From NCBI GenBank assembly GCA_002751075.1, contig NAOQ01000148.1, forward strand, positions 24,228 to 41,152: a stretch of DNA of 16,925 bases. Direction: 5' to 3'. How positions within the stretch are numbered: position 1 is the first letter of the stretch; the number at the start of each line of letters is the position of its first letter. Position numbers and translations under genes: made by a program. Of the stretch, positions 16,874 through 16,925 are shown one piece after another. The notes under the pieces were generated by a model that was not told the DNA's origin, searched no databases, and saw only the letters and a program-made list of their open reading frames with translations. The stretch comes from Ichthyophonus hoferi. Taxonomy: Eukaryota; Opisthokonta; Ichthyosporea; Ichthyophonida; Ichthyophonidae.

Positions 16874-16925
16874 AGGAGCATACATGTAAAATAAATATAC
16901 AGTCATTGGGTTGTCACTATCTATT

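Larger units (their letters stand above)
16356..16925. other. AT-rich DNA to the right edge with clustered short motifs
   Basis: No gene seen. It contains a cluster of TCGTYAA motifs (16695-16791), an ATTGG/CCAAT pair near 16670 and 16780, and a hairpin at 16848-16873. The motif cluster suggests regulatory DNA, perhaps for a gene beyond the window. Confidence 0.45.

Overview
The window is eukaryotic nuclear DNA: AT-rich and gene-sparse, with GT-AG introns of about 100-1000 bp, AATAAA poly(A) signals and many microsatellites. Protein families and a perfect RFX-type X-box point to an animal, probably an AT-rich invertebrate such as a sponge, cnidarian or placozoan. That placement is inference; nothing here fixes the species. 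No operon, CRISPR array, phage or bacterial feature was seen.

Left part (1-8488) holds two convergent conserved genes, both assembled by eye from short exons. On the + strand, 53-164 joined to 474-601 encodes the last 79 residues of a URB2/Npa2-like ribosome-biogenesis protein; the rest of the gene lies off the left edge. On the - strand, ten exons between 8476 and 2153 give a complete 320-residue mARC (mitochondrial amidoxime reducing component, MOSC-domain molybdenum enzyme). It has an N-terminal membrane anchor, a conserved cofactor cysteine and all exon phases compatible. The 1.5 kb between the two 3' ends carries two X-box-like sites, a strong hairpin with two 22-nt arms, and a 46-bp duplication that doubles the mARC poly(A) signal.

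Middle part (8489-14877) is mostly AT-rich DNA with no gene I can name. It holds a likely 5'UTR splice acceptor for mARC, a perfect 14-bp palindrome, several hairpins, a candidate terminal exon with a poly(A) signal 34 nt after its stop (9941-10044), a degenerate tRNA-Gln(CTG)-like sequence followed by a T run (11821-11891), and a few short unassigned open frames.

Right part (14878-16925) holds a - strand gene for a secreted, tyrosine-rich repeat protein (ATG at 15836). It has a signal peptide, about twelve TYSSY-type 9-10 residue repeats and an acidic insert. Its frame stops inside the repeat array, but the repeats and a non-repetitive C-terminal segment continue in another frame to 14878, followed by a poly(A) signal. 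This suggests a recent frame break, an assembly error in the repeats, or unrecognised splicing. A small + strand frame (16092-16355) and a cluster of TCGTYAA motifs near the right edge follow.

No clear new multi-gene system is visible. The most unusual items are the Tyr/Ser/Pro decapeptide protein, the X-box and hairpin between convergent genes, and microsatellites that form the 3' splice-site region of two conserved exons.
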